Part shown: piece by piece, positions 14,351-14,411 of the stretch | How the letters are laid out: the number at the start of each line of letters is the position of its first letter | Numbering within the stretch: the first letter of the stretch is position 1 | DNA from: JBHGBB01 sp041946755 | Lineage (GTDB): Bacteria > UBP4 > UBA4092 > JAOAEQ01 | DNA: 14,411 nucleotides | Reading direction: 5' to 3' | NCBI GenBank assembly: GCA_041946755.1 | Contig: JBHGBB010000090.1 | Coordinates: 1-14,411, forward strand | Translations under genes and position numbers: made by a program | Notes under the pieces: model-generated | The model's input: the letters and a program-made list of their open reading frames with translations, nothing else | What the model was told of the DNA's origin: nothing | Databases searched by the model: none

Positions 14351-14411
14351 TACAAGCTATTGATTTATATTACGTTAGCTCGCTAATTATTCTGGAAAGC
14401 GATATTGAGAT

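Noticed and set aside
14280..14352. Promoter of the SBBP gene (TATGAT at 14280-14285 or TATAAT at 14347-14352, minus strand)
   Set aside because: Neither has an acceptable -35 box, and the region is so AT-rich that -10-like hexamers are expected by chance.

Overview
The window reads as bacterial chromosome from a Gram-negative organism, probably an uncultured lineage. I cannot name the phylum from sequence alone. The evidence for a diderm bacterium is three SPOR (peptidoglycan-binding) domains, a lytic transglycosylase and several Sec-exported surface proteins (SBBP propeller, parallel beta-helix). The N-terminal domain of the beta-helix protein resembles ones I associate with uncultured FCB-type and candidate-phylum bacteria. 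Base composition is moderately AT-rich throughout and codon use looks uniform. I see no integrase, transposase, phage structural block, CRISPR array, tRNA or rRNA.

Layout. Positions 1-438 are non-coding: a 54-bp element with GTAGGGG-type ends, a perfect 19-bp inverted repeat and a promoter. A co-directional pair follows. The first gene (439-3315) encodes a 958-residue SPOR/TPR membrane protein. The second (3405-7142) encodes a 1245-residue protein with a DnaG-type CHC2 zinc domain joined to a giant TPR-like array. A strong hairpin lies between them. From there the genes alternate in direction: MFS transporter (minus, 7216-8403), exported tail-fibre-like/beta-helix protein (plus, 8562-10379), small four-helix membrane protein (minus, 10447-10815), TPR/lytic-transglycosylase protein (plus, 11035-12720) and a seven-bladed SBBP propeller protein (minus, 12787-14247).

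Three observations stand out. (1) The CHC2 domain of the 3405-7142 protein is fused to 21 repeat anchors spaced exactly 54 residues apart, with one 7-residue slip. This is neither the 34-residue TPR period nor twice it. (2) The transglycosylase domain of the 11035-12720 protein appears circularly permuted: its AYNAGPG segment precedes the catalytic ES...GLMQ...NIEVG segment, and the protein stops where AYNAGPG would normally follow. (3) The SPOR protein seems to span the inner membrane, with SPOR domains outside and a TPR/proline-rich/jelly-roll half inside, next to the cytoplasmic zinc/TPR protein.

How the genes may work together is inference. Lytic transglycosylases of some types make denuded glycan and SPOR domains bind it, while CHC2 domains bind single-stranded DNA templates in primases. 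The first two genes could therefore form an envelope-to-cytoplasm scaffold, possibly at the division site. Nothing in the sequence proves this. The remaining genes look like independent single-gene units with their own promoters. Two of them (the MFS gene and the transglycosylase gene) have -10 elements so close to the start codon that the mRNA should be nearly leaderless.
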